Shown: positions 23,850-37,459, counted from the stretch's first letter. The stretch is 64,000 bases of DNA from Lamellibrachia satsuma (GCA_033239005.1 BSQZ01000006.1:12699662-12763661), one strand, 5' to 3'. The notes: generated by a model not told the origin, from the sequence alone. Numbers and translations: made by a program.

Positions 23850-25870
23850 TATTTCATACTCCATTCAACAATTTATATGGGATTCACAATGCATTGTTAT
23901 GTAAGAATCCGGGGAATGTGTGCCCTTTCGTAATTAAACGGCCATTCTCCCAAATTGTCTGACAGTTGGCTTGAGAGAGGCCATTTTTGTCAGGTTCTCC
24001 AGTCTCTGTTAAATTTTAATCCGATAAAATACATAGCCTAAACATTAACATTCTGAAGTTTCTTTGTCTAAATCCGAAAACTTGCTAAGTGGCAGGCGGC
24101 GCATGTCAGGAATGTTACCCTCTACTGTTGCTACCAAGGTACCAAGTTAGTTTTAACAATCTAAAGAAATATAAATCAATGTTGGACTTGGATTATAATA
24201 GTGATATTCGACAGTTATTGTGGTCTTCGTCGTGTTATACTAAAAAACAGTGTGGGGAACATCTATAAATTCTTGAAAATGAGACCCTGTTCCGGGAATG
24301 TGATCAATATATATTTCTACTGCCCACTACATTGCATGTTTTGATTACGTGTGATTAGTTTCTTTGCGACCACACCCACGTCCTCGATCACGTCCACACC
24401 CACGTCCTCGACTACGTCCACAAGTGCGTGTCTGGGGTTGCAACTTCCAATATGTTTGACGTCTGTTTGTTATCTTCACCCATTTATCATAATTTCCTTG
24501 AAATGTATTGGTGTTGGCGTCATTGCAACAACACTAATAACATGAACTATCCACTGTATAGTGGGAGGGTCCTTTCGCCATTATATTGTGCATATTCTTG
24601 ATGTTGTCTACTCGGTGCTATTACCACGCATCCATTTGGCCCTTTGCAATGAGAACATCATTCCAATATGCCAATAAGCAGTTAACGTATTTTCGTTCTG
24701 AACATTCATCGTGTGGATGCAGTGTAACGGTGTTTTTGTTGACATCTAAGCAGACTGGATTTCTTTAATGTCGCTTCTCAGAATGTTTTCATTTGCACAG
24801 TACATACGTCTTCATTAAGGTTGCCACTGACCTCTGGTATCACGGCATACTGATTCTTTGTGAGTCCGTTGTGTCAAATACTTTTCTAAGGAATATATTC
24901 CTTGTAAAATATTTCCTTATTTCTTTATTTCCATTATTCAGCGAGTACCTCCTGTGTCGCTAACATAATCTGCTTGTAGTCATTATTCAACTCATTTCGC
25001 TTCCACCTGACTTATTTTTCCTGCTTTTGAACATCCTTCTTCTGATGCTTCTGGGCAGTAATCAGAATTTATATTGTGCTGCGCAACATTAAAGATTGGT
25101 ATATGGTGTAACAACCTTGGTACCGGGCGTAACAACCATCTGATAATATTTATACTTTAAAGCATATTTGTTGTGTTCCATATAATATTCCAACACCGGT
25201 GTTTACTTTGCTTCTAAATTACCACGTAGGAGAGCAATAAAAAATATTATCTTACTACCGGACCATAGTTGAGCGTTTTGGCGACAGGTGACTAGTTTAG
25301 TACCGGGCGTAACAGTTCTGGTGAAATACTGAACATTCGTCTAAATGGTTTCTCTTGATGTTTTATTGATATTATCCCATGAGAAAGCATTCACGTAAAC
25401 AACACTTCTTGTTATTTATGTATTTGTAAATTTTGGCCCTAAAATTAAAAGCTTAATATATCAAGTTATGAACACCTGCATTTTTATGCACACTGTATAC
25501 AAGATGTGTGTGTATAATCCAATTAATGTAACAACAGGGACACGTACGAGTGTTCTGCGTTCCACACGTTGCCTGCTGTAACAACGTTCCCGTATGATGT
25601 AACACATTGCCTCGCTTACGGGGCTAGTTGTTACAGTTGACCGCGCCTGGGAAACTTCACATGTGTATCTAGCTACAGCACTCGGAACTCAGTTTATTTG
25701 ACCTTTTTAGACATATATACACTGATAATTGAAATAATATAAAACGTAAGGTCGGACGACTCACATTAAGACGCTAGCATGGGAGCCACCCCATAAATGC
25801 AACACAATTAACTTAATATGATCTGATTAGTAAATGGTTAATGACAATTTAACGTACATGCACACATTAT
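23850..25870. other. Gene-poor spacer with recurring TGTAACAAC-type words
   Basis: No gene supported. Words of the type gtaccgggcgtaaca (near 25120 and 25301) and tgtaacaac recur between 25080 and 25650 in both orientations; see findings. A CACGTCCTCGA-type direct repeat lies at about 24373-24415. Confidence 0.5.
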
Positions 25871-25875
25871 CAATC

Positions 25876-26245
<370 letters not shown>

Positions 26246-26288
26246 GCAGTGTACATTATGCATTACATACAAAATGTAGTAACTGCTT

Positions 26289-28030
26289 TTAAGCATTACA
26301 AATATAACAATTATATGTAATGCAACAGGATTCATAATTTACAATGAAATAGTTTTTGATGTAAGTGGAGAAACCATATAGACTGTGTGTGTAAATTTTA
26401 TTTATGATAATGTTTGGTGCATTGTTAACTGTTTCTTCTGTGTTAAGTCTAATGTGTCTTTTGGCATATTCATGTTTGACTCTGGAAATTAACATATAAT
26501 TTCTTTCCTGTGTGTAGTGTTGATGAATTTCATACATGTGTGTGGGGAATATCATTGAAGTATTTGGGTAATTGATTATTAACTAATTTGTAGTTTAGTT
26601 GTTGGAGTTTATAAATGTCATCCAACTTTAGTAATTGAAGTTTCTAATAAATAGGACCTGTATGGGCATTAAATTTTACTTAAGGATATTATTCGGATTG
26701 CTTTTTTCTGTAGTTTGAAGATTCAATATGCCTGGCGACTTCATGACAGTATACCATAATTAATATTAGGGAGGATAAGGGAATTGTACATAATAGTCAA
26801 TATATTAAGTGGTAAATAGTGTTTAAATTTATTTAAAATTCCAATTGTTTTAGTGAATTTTTGTTGTTGCTATTTTGTTTGTTTGACTTGGTTTTATGTA
26901 TGCCAGTTTAATTGGTTACTTATTTTGATGCCCAAAAAATCAAAATCATTTACACATTCAACGTTTTTTCCCATCTATTTGTAACAGGGGGTATTCTACT
27001 TTCTTTTGAGGCATATGAAAAACCCTGAATTTAGTTTTTTGGGCATTTGGTGAAATTTTATTAGCTATCAACCAATTGTTAATCTTTGATACTTCTTTTT
27101 TAATATTTTCACTTTCGGTTTGCTTTCCTTAATTTTTTTATCTTTATTGAATTAGTTAGGGTGGTGTTGTCAGCATAAGCTATGAATTTAAAAAAGTCAC
27201 TGGAAAGTGGTATGTCATTGATGTATATAATAATAGTGGTCCTAAAATTGAGCCTTGGGGAACACCAGTGGTGATGACTGTTTTTTTAGACTTAACATTT
27301 TAAATTTCTACATATTGTTTATGATTGTGTGAATAACTCATACAACGATCAAGTGCCGTATCATTTAATCCGTAATAATTTAATTTATGTAGCTATATAT
27401 TGCGATCAACTGTGTCAAATGCTTTTGATAAATCAATGTATATATTTATTGTAGTAGACAAGTCTTTGTATAATTCTAACTACAATTTCGAGTGTTGCAA
27501 GTTCAGTAGAATGTTTCTTTCTAAATCGGTAGTGGCTATTGTAGTATAACACTTTGGAATGGAAATATTCGCGTATTTGATGAAACATAGTCCTTTAAAA
27601 AAAATTAAATGGCTGGCAAGATAGAAATTGGACGATAATTGTCAATGTTAGAAATGTCACCTTTTTTAAGAGGGGTATGACTTTAGCAATGCTTTATTTG
27701 TTTGGAAATATACCAGTCATTATAGGCTGATTAATAATTAGAATGACCGCTTTGCTAATATCATTGTTTATCAATTTTAATAATTTTTTTGATATACCAT
27801 CTTTTCCACAACTAGATTTTGGAAGTAAACTATCAGTTGTGTTGAGAGTAGTATCCACATCAATTGATTTACAACTGAAGGTGTGAAATATTGAGTTTTT
27901 CAAGTAATCTTTGTAGGATTTACCTCCAGTTGTAGTCATTTTAGAGGCTTTAGTAGAACCAATATTAGTATTAAAAAACGAGTTAAATTTATTGGCAATT
28001 TTCCTTTAATTAAACACAATGTCTTTTTAA
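26289..28030 (-). mobile_element. LINE (RT to C-terminus), decayed
   Basis: Minus-strand order: LLPKSSCGKDGISKKLLKLI and IINQPIMTGIFPNK (RT start, 27850-27694), then ITTGVPQGSILGPLL (motif B, about 27285-27240). Next comes FIAYADNTTLTNSI (motif C as YADN, about 27190-27150). The C-terminal ORF 26555-26289 contains YEIHQHYTQERNYML, VKHEYAKRHIRLN, THSLYGFSTYIKNYFI and a final C-x4-C-x2-C (CITYNCYIC). Single-base indels, for example after motif B, and the YADN substitution inactivate it. The endonuclease is absent. Its 3' end abuts the compound microsatellite at 25878-26245. Confidence 0.8.
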
Positions 28031-28039
28031 CATAATGTT

Positions 28040-29040
28040 TATGCTTTCAGAACTGGACTGATAATGCATTTGCTTTGCTAACCGAATATTTCTTTTAAAT
28101 ATACGGCGGCCGCTTTTATGTTAGTGGTTCCGTCTCGCTGTTGCTTTCCTTTTTGGCTTTGTCGTCTTCTTCGTACTGGTGTTTGCAGTGATCGCTTTCT
28201 CCACCGTCTCTGCAACCGCGTCGCCGATGGCATTGTCATTTTCAACATTGTTGTGGGCCGGCATTTGTTCCATTGTTCGGCAATTCCCAATTAGCGCGTA
28301 ACGAATGTCTCGGCAGTGTGCGCTGTACACAGGCTGCTGCCAACGTTTCACGCAGCTCACCTGTATTGATTGCAGTCAGCAAACGTCGCGGACTGAATTG
28401 AATCGACGTCATGCACATCGGGTCATCTGAATGAATTTTCGCCTACTGACGTATTTTGAACAGGATCCTCGAATTATTTCTAGCATCAATGTCAGGTCAC
28501 ATGTCATCAGGACTATTAGTGGTATGGTACATTTTATTAACACGAATAACACATTGTATGTGTACGTTGACAGAAATAATGCATCTAACATACGTTTTAC
28601 AAAAAAGTGACTTTAACTGAACATTATAACAACTAGCCCTGGCCTCCCCTAACATTCAATCAATAGTGTTTATCGTTTAACTACGCGGCCTTGCGTTCGG
28701 GCCCAGGTGTTTATCAATTGTCCTTAGAGTCTGTCATTACATTAGATAAACAAAACTCCTTCGTCAATTGATTTAACCCATCGCGAACCAGGTTAGTAGA
28801 CGTTTAAAAGTGTAGTGTGTGTGAATAGTAATAATATGCGCAGGCGGGTTAATAAAACGAGCGTGCTTTTGTTAATATAATCGAAATAATTGACTTTGCC
28901 CATTATATCGGGTAACGTGCAAAAGGGTGAATTGTTGTTTATGTCATAGTAGGCAACGAACGTAAATACGTCTTACGTTCTTTGGTATAATAGAGGCGGG
29001 CTCGCGGTTCCCATTTTCACAGAATTTCCACTGCGCCTAA
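28040..29040. other. Spacer without recognised genes
   Basis: Two overlapping minus-strand ORFs (28078-28360) show no recognisable domain and are not called. The rest is unique AT-rich DNA. Confidence 0.4.
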
Positions 29041-29041
29041 T

Positions 29042-29173
<132 letters not shown>

Positions 29174-29705
29174 ATCCTAAATAACGCGTAAATTCAGGAG
29201 GGACTTTTAATGACAGGGTCTGGACGATTATATAAGCAGATATATCCTGTGGGATATATTGTCCCATTAAGATGCATCTCTGTCCCTATTTGAATAACAT
29301 ATAGGAAAGTATTATGTTCCTACGTGAAACATGGTTCGTCTGAGCAAGACGCGCCGCAGTTCTGCTGATGAGTTTTGCACAAACACGCAATATCATGTAT
29401 GCCACGAATTCTCATCGATCACTGTCGATCAAGCCTGCAGATATGTTTTTCTGTAAAGGTTGCGTGAGATGTGGTGATATCGCCAAGCCAAATCCGATTC
29501 GTTGATTGCTGTGTGTGTTTTAGTGCCTATAGAACATACAGCAACACGTGAACACAGATACATCAGGATAGCGTCAGAGAGACGACATCGTGAACAGGCA
29601 AAATGGCAGCAGGTTTGGTGAACGTGTTGGCTGATGTAAAGGTAAAGGTAAGTTCTTATATATCACGTTATCCAGTCTTTGTTCCTGCTCAATGCGCTCA
29701 CTAGA

Positions 29706-30027
29706 TCGAGAGTTGACTTTCTAACTGATGTGATTGGATTTAGAGTCGACTTTCTAACTGATGTGATTGGATTTAGAGTCGACTTTCTAACTGATGTGAT
29801 TGGATTGAGAGTCGACTTTCTAACTGATGTGATTGGATTGAGAGTCGACTTTCTAACTGATGTGATTGGATTGAGAATCGCCTTTGTAACTGATGTGATT
29901 GGATTGAGAGTCGACTTTCTAATTGATGTGATTGGATTGAGAGTCGACTTTCTAACTGATGTGATTGGATCGAGAGTCGACTTTCTAACTGATGTGATTG
30001 GATTGAGAGTCGACTTTCTAACTGATG
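29706..30027. repeat. 33-bp minisatellite, ten units
   Basis: Units of gagagtcgactttctaactg plus 13 more bases. The same unit occurs six times at 44782-44980 and once at 45957-45995. Open on both strands because 33 is divisible by 3. Confidence 0.95.
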
Positions 30028-30034
30028 GAAATGT

Positions 30035-30285
30035 CTTGGACAAAAATTATGGCTTAAAAACACATCAAAGGATGAAATCGCAAGCAGGATAAAATCTAGC
30101 TGGAGTTGTTATTTGAAAATGTTATGTTCTGTAAAAAATCACGAAATATTCCAAGTCGATAAACTGCATATATGCCTCGAACGTAAAGACTTTAATCAGT
30201 CCATCCAACTAACAATGACGTACGGATAAAAACATAGGACATCAAGCTAAATGTCCAAATAACTTTATCAATTGGAGGACAAAAG

Positions 30286-30373
<88 letters not shown>

Positions 30374-30544
30374 GAATATGTCATGATAACGAAGTGAAAC
30401 TAAGCAGGCCACATAGCAAGAATGAAAACTAACAGATGACCCATCAGAACAACTGAACGGCACCCAGAAAGAGAACACGAAGCACCAAAAAAAAGAACAC
30501 GAGGCAGACAGAAGAGACGATGATGCGACGACATTATAATACAC

Positions 30545-30545
<1 letters not shown>
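30035..30545 (+). mobile_element. LINE C-terminal/3' relic, copy A
   Basis: Carries tcttggacaaaaattatgg (a YLGQ-type block of LINE C-termini), then, after an (AT)n tract at 30288-30371, the block aggccacatagcaagaatga (HIARMK) and gaggcagacagaagagacga (GRQKRR). The GHIARMKDNRWTTRxTEW and GRxKRRWRDD blocks are typical of the C-terminus of several LINE clades. Paralogous copies lie at 45030-45560 and 46030-46680. Confidence 0.65.
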
Positions 30546-31732
<1,187 letters not shown>

Positions 31733-31739
31733 ATGGCGA

Positions 31740-32326
31740 CCCCTTGTCGGGGGGTCGCCATCCGTTACTATGACGGCCAGTGTTAAGGTGCAATTTCAAG
31801 AAACCATCAATATACTGGCAGCACATCGTGCGTCTTTTCTTCGAATGCTGCATAATACAAGGCGTCGGTAGACATTACAATAACTGCCAGTAGTACGTAG
31901 TAATGTCGAAAGATATTGTGTGACGTGACAATCGAAGAAAAGGTGCATGCTAACAATTGTACGCAATTTTTGGCGCAGCGTTGCGGATAATTGTACAAAT
32001 GACTAAGTAATTCGATGGTTCGTAGAAGGGGAATAGTGTGTGTCGTAAACTAATAATATTTCATTTCCAGAATGGCACCTCATATTGCGCAACTCGGCGA
32101 AATAGGTCTCAACTGATGCAGATTGACGCGATTATTACGGCGACATTTGTGGAAAAAAATCCAGAGCACCTGCAATCAATGGAAATGACTCGAGTTGTCC
32201 AACGTGTTACTTGTGAATAACGATGTCCCTGGGGGTCTTATAGGAGTAGCTATTGCTAGATACCGCCGCAATCAGTTTTGCAATAAAGACAATTGTTCTT
32301 GACTGAAGAAGACGCGGTTTGTCGAC
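31740..32326 (+). promoter_or_regulatory. 5' flank of GPCR A with conserved splice acceptor
   Basis: The segment 32040-32326 is alignable with 48918-49244 upstream of the GPCR at 49245. In both, a branch-point-like taactaac/aaactaat is followed by aatatttcatttncag, with the AG at 32069-32070. This conserved 3' splice site implies an intron in the 5'-UTR and a first exon further upstream. The leader after the acceptor (32071-32326) includes aacgatgtccctg and ttttgcaataaa, both shared with the paralogue. Confidence 0.6.
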
Positions 32327-33394
32327 ATGGCGTCGGTACACAACGACACACTAGGCGAGAACTTGCGACAGTCGAAAGGAATCGTCACCATCGCCTACTA
32401 CGTCATCGGCTCCATCGGCATTCTCGGCAACCTGCTCGTCATCGTCGTCATTCTCAACTTCCGGGCGATGCGAAGCAAGAACGTCAACGTGCTCGTCCTC
32501 AACCAGAGCTTCATCGACATGTTCGCGTCGGTGCTGATCATAGCCCAGACACACATCGATCCGGGTACGCACCTGGAGGGCGTGTGGGGCGACCTCGCCT
32601 GCCGCTTCTGGCTCAACACGGTGCCTCTGTGGAGCCTTCTTATGGCGTCAACCATGAACATCCTGGCGATCAGCCTCGAGCGCTACGTCGCCGTCGTCCA
32701 TCCACTCGGCTATCGCAACTACAGCGACCACGCCAAGCGTCGTCTGGTGACCGTCGCCATGGCAAGCGCGTGGATCGCCAGCTTCGCGTTCAACTTCGCG
32801 ACGACGTCATCGACGTCGGGCGTGCGACACCATCGCTGCTTCAACAGCGCGTTTTTCCCCAGCTATGCTTGGAAGAAGACAGCGGGCGTTGCAGCGTTCT
32901 TCTTCGAGTTCCTCCTGCCGCTAGCCATCTGCGTCGCCTGCTACGCCCGCATCGTCAAGACGTTACGGCAGAAGGTGGCACCGCAGACTGTCTCCTCCGT
33001 AGCGTCGAGCAGCCACTTGGGAGCCGTCGGTCAAGGGGGAGCCTTCAACAGACAGGCAAAAGCCAAGATGATTCGAAACGTCCATAAGACATTTGGCATT
33101 ATAGTCATGTGCGCGATCATCTGCAACACCGGCAATCAATGTATATTCCTTGCGTTCAACTTCGGCTATCGTCTTGACTTCACTGGAGCGCTGTACAACG
33201 TCACAGTGATCGGAACGTTTGCCAACTGCTGCGTCAATCCGTTCATATACTCATTCAAATATAAAATTTTCCAACATGGCGTGAAGAGGTTGTTCTGTAG
33301 ATATTCGGCAGTGTCAGGAAGCAGCAACGTGCACACAATACACAGCGAGTTTCGTCCCAACGTGAACACCAGAGATGATACATCACATATGTGA
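32327..33394 (+). CDS. Class A (rhodopsin-like) GPCR, intact, copy A
   Basis: A single-exon 355-aa seven-helix receptor for the plasma membrane. The N-terminus is short, with one N-glycosylation site (N6-D-T). TM1 about 18-43 holds the GN pair (N35). TM2 about 52-74 holds D64. W87 and C92 sit in extracellular loop 1, with C171 in loop 2 as the likely disulfide partner. TM3 ends in E118-R119-Y120 (DRY variant). TM4 is about 140-160 with W149. TM5 is about 186-208 with P198. Loop 3 is Gly/Ser-rich (VGQGGAF). TM6 is about 252-278. TM7 carries NPFIY (304-308), followed by helix 8 with C324. There is no aspartate at the usual TM3 amine-binding position (V99/L101 by either alignment), so an aminergic receptor is unlikely. 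TM6 lacks the CWxP switch. The ATG was chosen because MASVHND is the start shared with the paralogue. The ligand is unknown. Confidence 0.92.
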   Translation: MASVHNDTLGENLRQSKGIVTIAYYVIGSIGILGNLLVIVVILNFRAMRSKNVNVLVLNQSFIDMFASVLIIAQTHIDPGTHLEGVWGDLACRFWLNTVPLWSLLMASTMNILAISLERYVAVVHPLGYRNYSDHAKRRLVTVAMASAWIASFAFNFATTSSTSGVRHHRCFNSAFFPSYAWKKTAGVAAFFFEFLLPLAICVACYARIVKTLRQKVAPQTVSSVASSSHLGAVGQGGAFNRQAKAKMIRNVHKTFGIIVMCAIICNTGNQCIFLAFNFGYRLDFTGALYNVTVIGTFANCCVNPFIYSFKYKIFQHGVKRLFCRYSAVSGSSNVHTIHSEFRPNVNTRDDTSHM

Positions 33395-33439
33395 GACTGA
33401 ACGTTCAGTGACGGTGAAGACGTTGTATTAGTCGCCGTC

Positions 33440-33886
33440 CCAGTCACCGTTTCTGCTGCTGTTGTTGCATGATGTTGCAGTTGTTGCACGATGTTGTTGT
33501 TCTTTTTGCTGTTGCTGCAGCTGTTGTTGCTGTTTTTGTAATAGTATTAGTTGTACGACGATGCTGACTGCAGTAGCAGTAGATATCAATAACAATAACA
33601 ACAGCTGCAGCAGCAGTTGATTTGGCAGCGGCAGGCGCAGCGGCAGCGACGGCAGCATTGGCACCGTCAGTAGTAGTAGCAGCAGTAGCAGCAGCAGCAG
33701 CCGTAGCAGCAGCAGCAGCAGCAGCAGTATAAGTAGAGTCAGTTGTACTTATAAACTTAGTTGCAGTCGCCGTCGTCTTCATTGATTCAATTCATCGGTG
33801 CCTTCGACAACATTGGTGCCTTCGACAACATTGGTGCCTTCGACAACATTGGTGCCTTCGACAACATTGGTGCCTTCGACAACATT
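33440..33886. repeat. Trinucleotide-rich tract and 18-bp repeat x5
   Basis: 33455-33770 is rich in GTT/CAG-type triplets (poly-Ala, poly-Gln or poly-Leu in every frame). 33797-33886 is five exact copies of ggtgccttcgacaacatt. It lies in the 3' flank of the GPCR. The other two GPCR copies also have short triplet tracts (40020-40060 and 50399-50420) just after the gene. Confidence 0.85.
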
Positions 33887-34269
33887 TCTGACTGTGCTGA
33901 TGTATGTGAATTGATCACCCGCGCACTTCTGAAATATTATTCGGCAGTCCTGTCCCTACAGCCCGGCTCTGTGGTGGCGATCTGTGACGATATATACGTT
34001 GCTTTCTATCGTTGTCTGAATATATGCTCCAAGTTGGAGAGACATTCCTGCATTGGGTGACACGGTTGTTAGTTTACGTGAATATTTGATTTTAATTTAC
34101 AATGAAAATGACCATAAACCATGTACTGGTTTATGGCCTACTGACAGCCAGGAAGTCATGTAAGACGACAATGCAGGTAGTCCACTGTAACGTGTGCTTG
34201 CCCTGGCGAATACCGTTTTATTTCTAAACTGGTCAACAACATAGTGTGTTGGTTTATTTCTGCATCATG

Positions 34270-34720
34270 TGTTAGTACTACACGTGATAGTTTGGTTGCA
34301 CATACAACCAAAGTTGGGGTTCTGACAACACAATCTGATAGTTTTACAACCACATACAACCACAGTTTTGGCTGTGACAGCAAAGTCGGGTAGATTGGTT
34401 CAACAGACAACCAACGTTTGGGTTATGACAATAAATTTGATAGCATAGTTGCACATAGAACTAAATCTGGTAGACTGGTTCCACACTCAACCAATATTGA
34501 CAACAAGATCTGATAGAACAGACAACCAAAATTTGGATTGCAAACCAAATATGACGCTTTGTTTGCACATACAGCCACACGTAGAGTTGCGACAACTAAA
34601 TCTAATAGGTTGGTTGACCAGCAACCAAAGGTTTGATTAAGACAACTGAATCTGATAGTTTGGTTGAACAGTCAACCAAAGTTTGTGTTCTGACAACTAA
34701 ATCTGGTATTTTGGCTGCAC
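34270..34720. repeat. 51-bp tandem array, about nine degenerate units
   Basis: Units contain tctgatagtttggttgcac, then acaaccaaagtttg, then ttctgacaactaaa. The homologous, less degenerate and longer array follows the other intact GPCR at 50440-51345. Confidence 0.85.
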
Positions 34721-34941
34721 AGATAATCAACCATCTATATTGCCCTCACCTTTGTGCAAATGTAATTGGTTAGAACATTTTATGAACATGGCTGTGAGTC
34801 CCGTCAATTGGGAACTTCGTTACTAAAAACCCACTGAAGTACTGGTTATTATATCTAATCATACATGTTAGTGATTTGAGAAACATTGTTATTTTTTGTA
34901 ATTATATTCACCGGACTCTGTACAGTCCAAGGACACATACA

Positions 34942-34973
<32 letters not shown>

Positions 34974-35744
34974 GACGCACACATACACACATTTGGTTCT
35001 CCTCCCAATGTGTCCCATATGTTTGCTAGTATCCACGCGGACTTGATGGGCCGCGTGACCTCCGTCCGTGGCCATGGCTCGCAGCCACCAGCTTCGCGCT
35101 ACCCCCCCCCAATATTCAACAGTTTCCAACGCCTATGAAATGACATTGATGACTATACTCATATTGCAATCAGCAACATTTTGTATGTCTAATCTCTTTT
35201 CACTTGGAAAATTCTAGGGTCGAGTGTATTCGTTGGAGCCAGTCAGAAGACGGGATAGATGGTTAGTGTTAAAGTTCGTTAGAGTTGTTGTCAGGCTTCG
35301 AACAAATACGCAGCCGACCGCCATCTACAATAATTTTGCCATTGGTAGTCATTACGACGTTTCCTGGCGACATTGAACAATTTGACCAGCGATTTTCGTT
35401 AAACGTTTACATCAGAGTAAGCATCAGATAACTTGATAAAGTGTGACATTCGCTTTAACGGCGTACGACGTTTTTTCAGTAAAACTCATTTACAACTGAT
35501 GCCGCTCAATTTCGAACCAACCCGGTGGTTGATTTTGAAGGTTAGAGTGTTCTGCAAAGTAGCTTCTACATAACTGTCAACCCCTGTAGCATTCATGCAA
35601 AAGAGAAGGTTTACCCAGCCCACTGACTTCAGTGAATTTCAAGAGACCAAGATTTCCACGCTTGGTGTTTGCAGATCGCATTCTTGTTGCATCGATAATT
35701 ACGCATACTTGTGGAATCGGCAAGTATCACTAATTTGCGTTTTA
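34721..35744. other. Block A 3' flank, shared with 51350-52180
   Basis: No gene. Collinear with the second block: the tgggaacttcgt region (34808 and 51425), a (CACG)n tract (34941-34975 against 51571-51658), then ttgggctcctc-like, cgcagccacca and tttcgaaccaacccggtgg segments. This shows that the duplication continues well past the receptor gene. Confidence 0.7.
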
Positions 35745-36310
35745 CAAAGTCATGGTTTTGATGCTATGAGATAACGAAAACTAATCATGTGCAACTAAAA
35801 TAAAAAATATCACGCCAGTGATTTACTCGGAATGTGTTCTAAAAGTTGGAAATTCATGTAATTTCTCCGGTTGATTGAGGGCTGACGTGTTAACCTGCGC
35901 GACCGATAAGCGCATGCACAGTTCTATGAAATTGAGCATACACAGAACAAGTATCGAGTACACGTTCTGTTTTGACAGAAAGAGGTCTAGTTTAGTAAAC
36001 AAATGCCAAAATATGTTACATAAGTTGAATTTGGACGCAAACAGCGTGACCATATCCTATTGGCAAGCATAGAACTATGTGGATACAAATATATTTTCAT
36101 TTGGCGAGCGAATATTGCCAGACTAGTGCACTATTGACGTAGGGTTATATAACAGTATTGCACAGCCCATGAACATAATATGCTGTGTATTCAAAAAGGT
36201 TTTCCTAGTAAACCACTGGCGTGATATTAGTAATTGTCGTTGCAAGTGATTGTGATTGCATAGACCAAAACAAATGACTTTTGTTTCCGTCTAAAACCAA
36301 TAGCAGCTAG
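35745..36310. mobile_element. Non-autonomous TIR element (MITE-like), copy A
   Basis: The left end (35795-35835, aaaaaatatcacgccagtga) and right end (36205-36250, agtaaaccactggcgtgata) are inverted repeats of each other over roughly 45-60 bp. The same terminal sequence bounds the THAP-containing element at 52175-55568, so this is probably an internally deleted relative. It contains no gene. The small ORFs inside (35823-36072) are not supported. Confidence 0.65.
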
Positions 36311-36339
36311 CAGAATTTTGTGGTGCTGAATTTGGCAGC

Positions 36340-36660
36340 TTGCATGTTCGTGTTTTCTATATACCAGGTATGTTGCAGAGACCAGGGCCATACGCAAGAA
36401 CGAAGAAATGATACCTCGTACTCGAGAGAGAAGAGAAAGTAAGACCAAAGAAAGGACACGAGTTGTGTTGTAGGTAGGGAGAACGATAATGCGATAAAGG
36501 CGTGGATGTTGCCGATGGATGGAGAACGATAATGCGATAAAGGCGTGGAGGTTGCCGATGGATGGAGAACGATAATGCGATAAAGGCGTGGAGGTTGCCG
36601 ATGGACGGAGAACGCAGCAGGGAACAGCAAAGGCTAAGAATAATAGATGTGGTATGAATT
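36340..36660 (+). mobile_element. LINE C-terminal relic, copy A
   Basis: Paralogous to 56020-56400. It has gagaacgataatgcgataaa and gcgtggaggttgccgatgga (RKAWRLxMDGER in the other copy). In this copy a 55-bp piece is triplicated (near 36480, 36523 and 36566). It ends in (GAATTAAT)n-like sequence at 36653-36695, a LINE-like tail. Confidence 0.6.
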
Positions 36661-36865
36661 AATGAATGAATGAATTAATTAATTAATTAATCTTTATTTT
36701 TCAACAATAATAATAGACCAACATAACAGGACAACATTTCGTAATTATAAAATTGTCGAAAATAGGCCAAGAAGAAGTGAAATACTTGTGTTACTTGCCC
36801 TATTACAAATAAAAATACACAGTACTGAATAAAATACATTATACAATCATACGCATGTGATATAT

Positions 36866-37020
36866 TGTTTTGTTTTCAAAACATGGTACATCAGACTTAA
36901 TGTTCATGTCCACTTATGGCAGGCCGAACGTGAAGTAGTAACTTTAATTACGTCCCAAACCAATGTAAATGTGCAGTCAATTTAATGAAAATCGTCTCAA
37001 TAAATTTAGATCAAATGTAT
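36866..37020 (+). repeat. Source-like copy of the segment inserted in the GPCR pseudogene
   Basis: 36901-37019 is nearly identical, in the same orientation, to 39338-39457. 36872-36914 is the reverse complement of 39458-39500. No gene here. Confidence 0.85.
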
Positions 37021-37459
37021 TATTTTATAACCCTAACCCCAGTCATTTTTCATCATAAGTAGCTACATATGAGATACATAATTATTCAAAATTTTAGCGT
37101 AATAATTATTTTTTAAAAGATGAACGTTCCGACAAAAACAAAATTTTTCAACTATCAAGAGAATTCCAGAGTTGCACTCCTTTTTTTGATAAAATCATGC
37201 TTTTCATATTAGCACGTGCAAACGTTTGAGTAAGTGTTTAGTTTTGTCAGGTTGCATAAACATATTCGTGTGTATTGAAAAACTGCTGTACATACGTTGG
37301 CAACAGATCGTGACATGCCTTAGACATAATAATACCAATTTTTAACTCCACAATATCTGGTACTTAAGAATGCGAAGATTATAAAATAGCCTAGATATGT
37401 GATCCAACCTCTTAGCACCACAAAGTTACCTTACTACCTTTTACTGTAACAAGGCTAAG

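Noticed and set aside
28078..28360. Two overlapping minus-strand ORFs (70 and 79 codons)
   Set aside because: Lysine/arginine-rich and without domain or context support.
29663..30092. 126-137 codon repeat ORFs (RKSTLNPITSV on minus, DFLTDVIGLRV on plus)
   Set aside because: Open on both strands because of a stop-free 33-bp repeat; no start or domain context.
32293..33087. 264-codon plus-strand ORF overlapping the GPCR in another frame
   Set aside because: Arg-, His- and Pro-rich shadow of the GC-rich GPCR coding sequence; the GPCR frame has all family motifs.
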